From: Proteobacteria bacterium UBA1673
Lineage (GTDB): Bacteria > Pseudomonadota > Gammaproteobacteria > Comchoanobacterales > Comchoanobacteraceae
Assembly: GCA_002320385.1 (NCBI GenBank)
Contig: DCKN01000066.1
Coordinates: 1-7,382 of the forward strand
Length of the DNA stretch: 7,382 nt
Direction of reading: 5' to 3'
Positions within the stretch are counted from its first letter, which is position 1; the number at the start of each line of letters is the position of its first letter. The position numbers were made by a program, and so were the translations under genes. The notes below the pieces were generated by a model. The model was given only the letters and a program-made list of their open reading frames with translations, did no database searches and had not been told where the DNA came from. Below are positions 6,397 through 7,382 of this stretch, one piece after another.

Positions 6397-6401
6397 GGAG
6401 G
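6397..6401 (+). promoter_or_regulatory. Shine-Dalgarno deciding the GTG start at 6408
   Basis: A full GGAGG lies six bases ahead of GTG 6408. It is the best ribosome-binding site in the window and overrides the upstream in-frame TTG (6354) and the two ATGs (6387, 6390). Confidence 0.7.
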
Positions 6402-6407
6402 TTTTTT

Positions 6408-7070
6408 GTGGATTATCATGATTTTTATCAAATACGATCCAATCAAGTCGTCTTTTCTGATGTCAAATTAAAATCAACGATTAGAAAGTATTGCGCGCAT
6501 CCATATCAACGCCCCATATCAGCAAGAGCTGTTCGGCAGTTTGAGCATCTTCTTGAACACCTGCATCGATTTCCTAGGCCGATTATCGTTGATTCGGGCT
6601 GTGGCAAGGGAAAAAGTAGTCAAATACTTGCACAAAGTTACCCCGATCATTTGGTTATTGCTATTGATCAATCCGAATATCGACTGAGGTCACTTCGTTC
6701 GCTTCAAGCGGATAATATCTATATCGTTCAGGAAAACTGTATCGATTTTTGGCGTTTGTTGTCAGCAAGCGATTTGATTATTGATATGCATCTATTGCTT
6801 TATCCAAACCCATGGCCAAAAAAACGCCATGAAAATCGCCGATGGTATGCGCATCCTATCGCTCCTTTATTGTTGAATATGAGTCGATTAACCATCATGC
6901 GTAGTAACTGGCTAGCCTACTTACAAGCTAGCGCTGTGGTTGCAAATCAATTGGGCCTGTGCCACTCACTCGAGTCATTGCCGAACTTGATCGAGCCGAT
7001 GACGCACTTTGAAGCCAAATATTGTCAGCATCATGTATCGCTTTACCAACTCAAAATCATCAATATCTGA
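6408..7070 (+). CDS. TrmB-like SAM-dependent methyltransferase
   Basis: A 220-residue cytoplasmic class I methyltransferase related to TrmB, which makes N7-methylguanosine at position 46 of tRNA. Motif I, the SAM-binding loop, is V-D-S-G-C-G-K-G-K-S (61-70), with the acidic motif II around A-I-D-Q-S (85-89). The family signature follows: Y-P-N-P-W-P-K-K-R-H-E-N-R-R-W (132-146), equivalent to the P-W-x-K-x-R-H-x-K-R-R block of TrmB. Next come R-S-N-W (165-168) in place of the usual T-D-W, and T-H-F-E-A-K-Y (199-205), matching the C-terminal T-x-F-E substrate-binding motif. The start is GTG 6408, set by GGAGG. Length is slightly below E. coli TrmB. The N-P-W-P-K-K and S-N-W variants resemble a divergent TrmB-like group that I recall from gammaproteobacteria as a second copy, so this may not be the housekeeping TrmB. 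It is transcribed alone from its own promoter and converges on the gene at the window end. Confidence 0.75.
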   Translation: MDYHDFYQIRSNQVVFSDVKLKSTIRKYCAHPYQRPISARAVRQFEHLLEHLHRFPRPIIVDSGCGKGKSSQILAQSYPDHLVIAIDQSEYRLRSLRSLQADNIYIVQENCIDFWRLLSASDLIIDMHLLLYPNPWPKKRHENRRWYAHPIAPLLLNMSRLTIMRSNWLAYLQASAVVANQLGLCHSLESLPNLIEPMTHFEAKYCQHHVSLYQLKIINI

Positions 7071-7214
7071 ACCGGGCTTTTGTCATCGTTGGCTTTTGAT
7101 CGGGTCTTGTTTTGGACATACGTGGTAGTGAGGTTATCTGTCACAGCATTGGTTTCAATTGTTGACATGCTTTGGCGAGTATTAAAATCACAAGATTAAA
7201 ATGTGAGATGTTGA

Positions 7215-7382
7215 TTAGACTGCGACATGATAGACACGATGCGCTTCAACTAACTCGGACTCTTTATTGTCATCAGCTCGTGTCTTAAGCCATGATCGAT
7301 ATCCGTTGCCAGTACTTTTTCCGACAGGTCCGTAGTAACCGACAGAATCGTCTGATGGTAAAATTGCTAATACTTTATCATA
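7215..7382 (-). CDS. unrecognised protein, C-terminal 55 codons (5' part outside window)
   Basis: On the minus strand an open frame enters from the window edge and ends at TAA (plus-strand TTA 7215-7217). The 55 visible residues begin YDKVLAILPSDDSVGYYGPV and continue through a G-K-S-T-G-N-G-Y-R-S-W-L stretch to a charged segment and the end A-H-R-V-Y-H-V-A-V. The composition (balanced charged residues, Gly/Tyr turn region, a hydrophobic strand LAIL) looks like real protein, and the frame has no stop over its whole visible length. There are no membrane segments. I do not recognise a family. It converges with the methyltransferase gene, with 144 non-coding bases between, in which I see no gene and no convincing terminator. 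Confidence 0.5.
   Translation of the reverse strand, partial: YDKVLAILPSDDSVGYYGPVGKSTGNGYRSWLKTRADDNKESELVEAHRVYHVAV

Noticed and set aside
7162..7188. TTGACA with TAAAAT resembling a plus-strand promoter
   Set aside because: The spacer is only 15 nt and there is no plus-strand gene downstream; the next gene is on the minus strand.
1..7382. CRISPR array, insertion sequence or transposase
   Set aside because: No regularly spaced direct repeats, no transposase motifs and no paired terminal inverted repeats were seen.

Overview
The window looks like bacterial DNA, most likely from a gammaproteobacterium living inside eukaryotic cells. The main evidence is a complete Tlc-type nucleotide transporter (3920-5338). 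That family is largely confined to bacteria that exchange or import host nucleotides (Rickettsia, Chlamydia and similar) and to plastids. The gammaproteobacterial placement is weaker and rests on the TrmB-like methyltransferase variant and the TorF-like outer-membrane proteins. All assignments are by eye from motifs; no database search was possible.

Layout. Positions 1-2383 hold a tandem family of three related outer-membrane beta-barrel proteins of TorF/gcw_chp type on the + strand: a copy cut by the window edge (1-359), a full copy (525-1448) behind a good sigma70-like promoter (468-496), and a third copy (1448-2383) whose ATG overlaps the previous stop. Positions 2384-2607 are a convergent non-coding gap. 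A minus-strand gene (2608-3747) encodes a GT10-type (alpha-1,3-fucosyltransferase-like) glycosyltransferase with an apparent Sec signal peptide, unusual for this family. A 172-bp divergent control region follows, with a TATAAT box for the glycosyltransferase, an A9 tract and a TCATATG-N11-CATATGA inverted repeat just ahead of the transporter. The transporter gene (3920-5338) is followed, with its own candidate promoter, by a small secreted beta-barrel protein (5424-5984). Then come about 420 bp without a gene, holding a 60-bp imperfect stem-loop and a smaller perfect hairpin. A promoter and a strong Shine-Dalgarno sequence lead into a TrmB-like SAM methyltransferase starting at GTG (6408-7070). 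The far end holds the C-terminal 55 codons of an unrecognised minus-strand gene (7215-7382).

How the genes may work together. Apart from the methyltransferase and the unrecognised end fragment, the proteins are membrane or exported ones, so the region reads as a cell-surface and host-interface segment: barrels for the outer membrane, a transporter for nucleotides across the inner membrane, and an exported sugar transferase that might modify surface glycans or host molecules. Only the porin pair at 525-2383 looks like an operon. Start codons were revised for three genes (525, 5424, 6408) using promoter, ribosome-binding-site and signal-peptide evidence.
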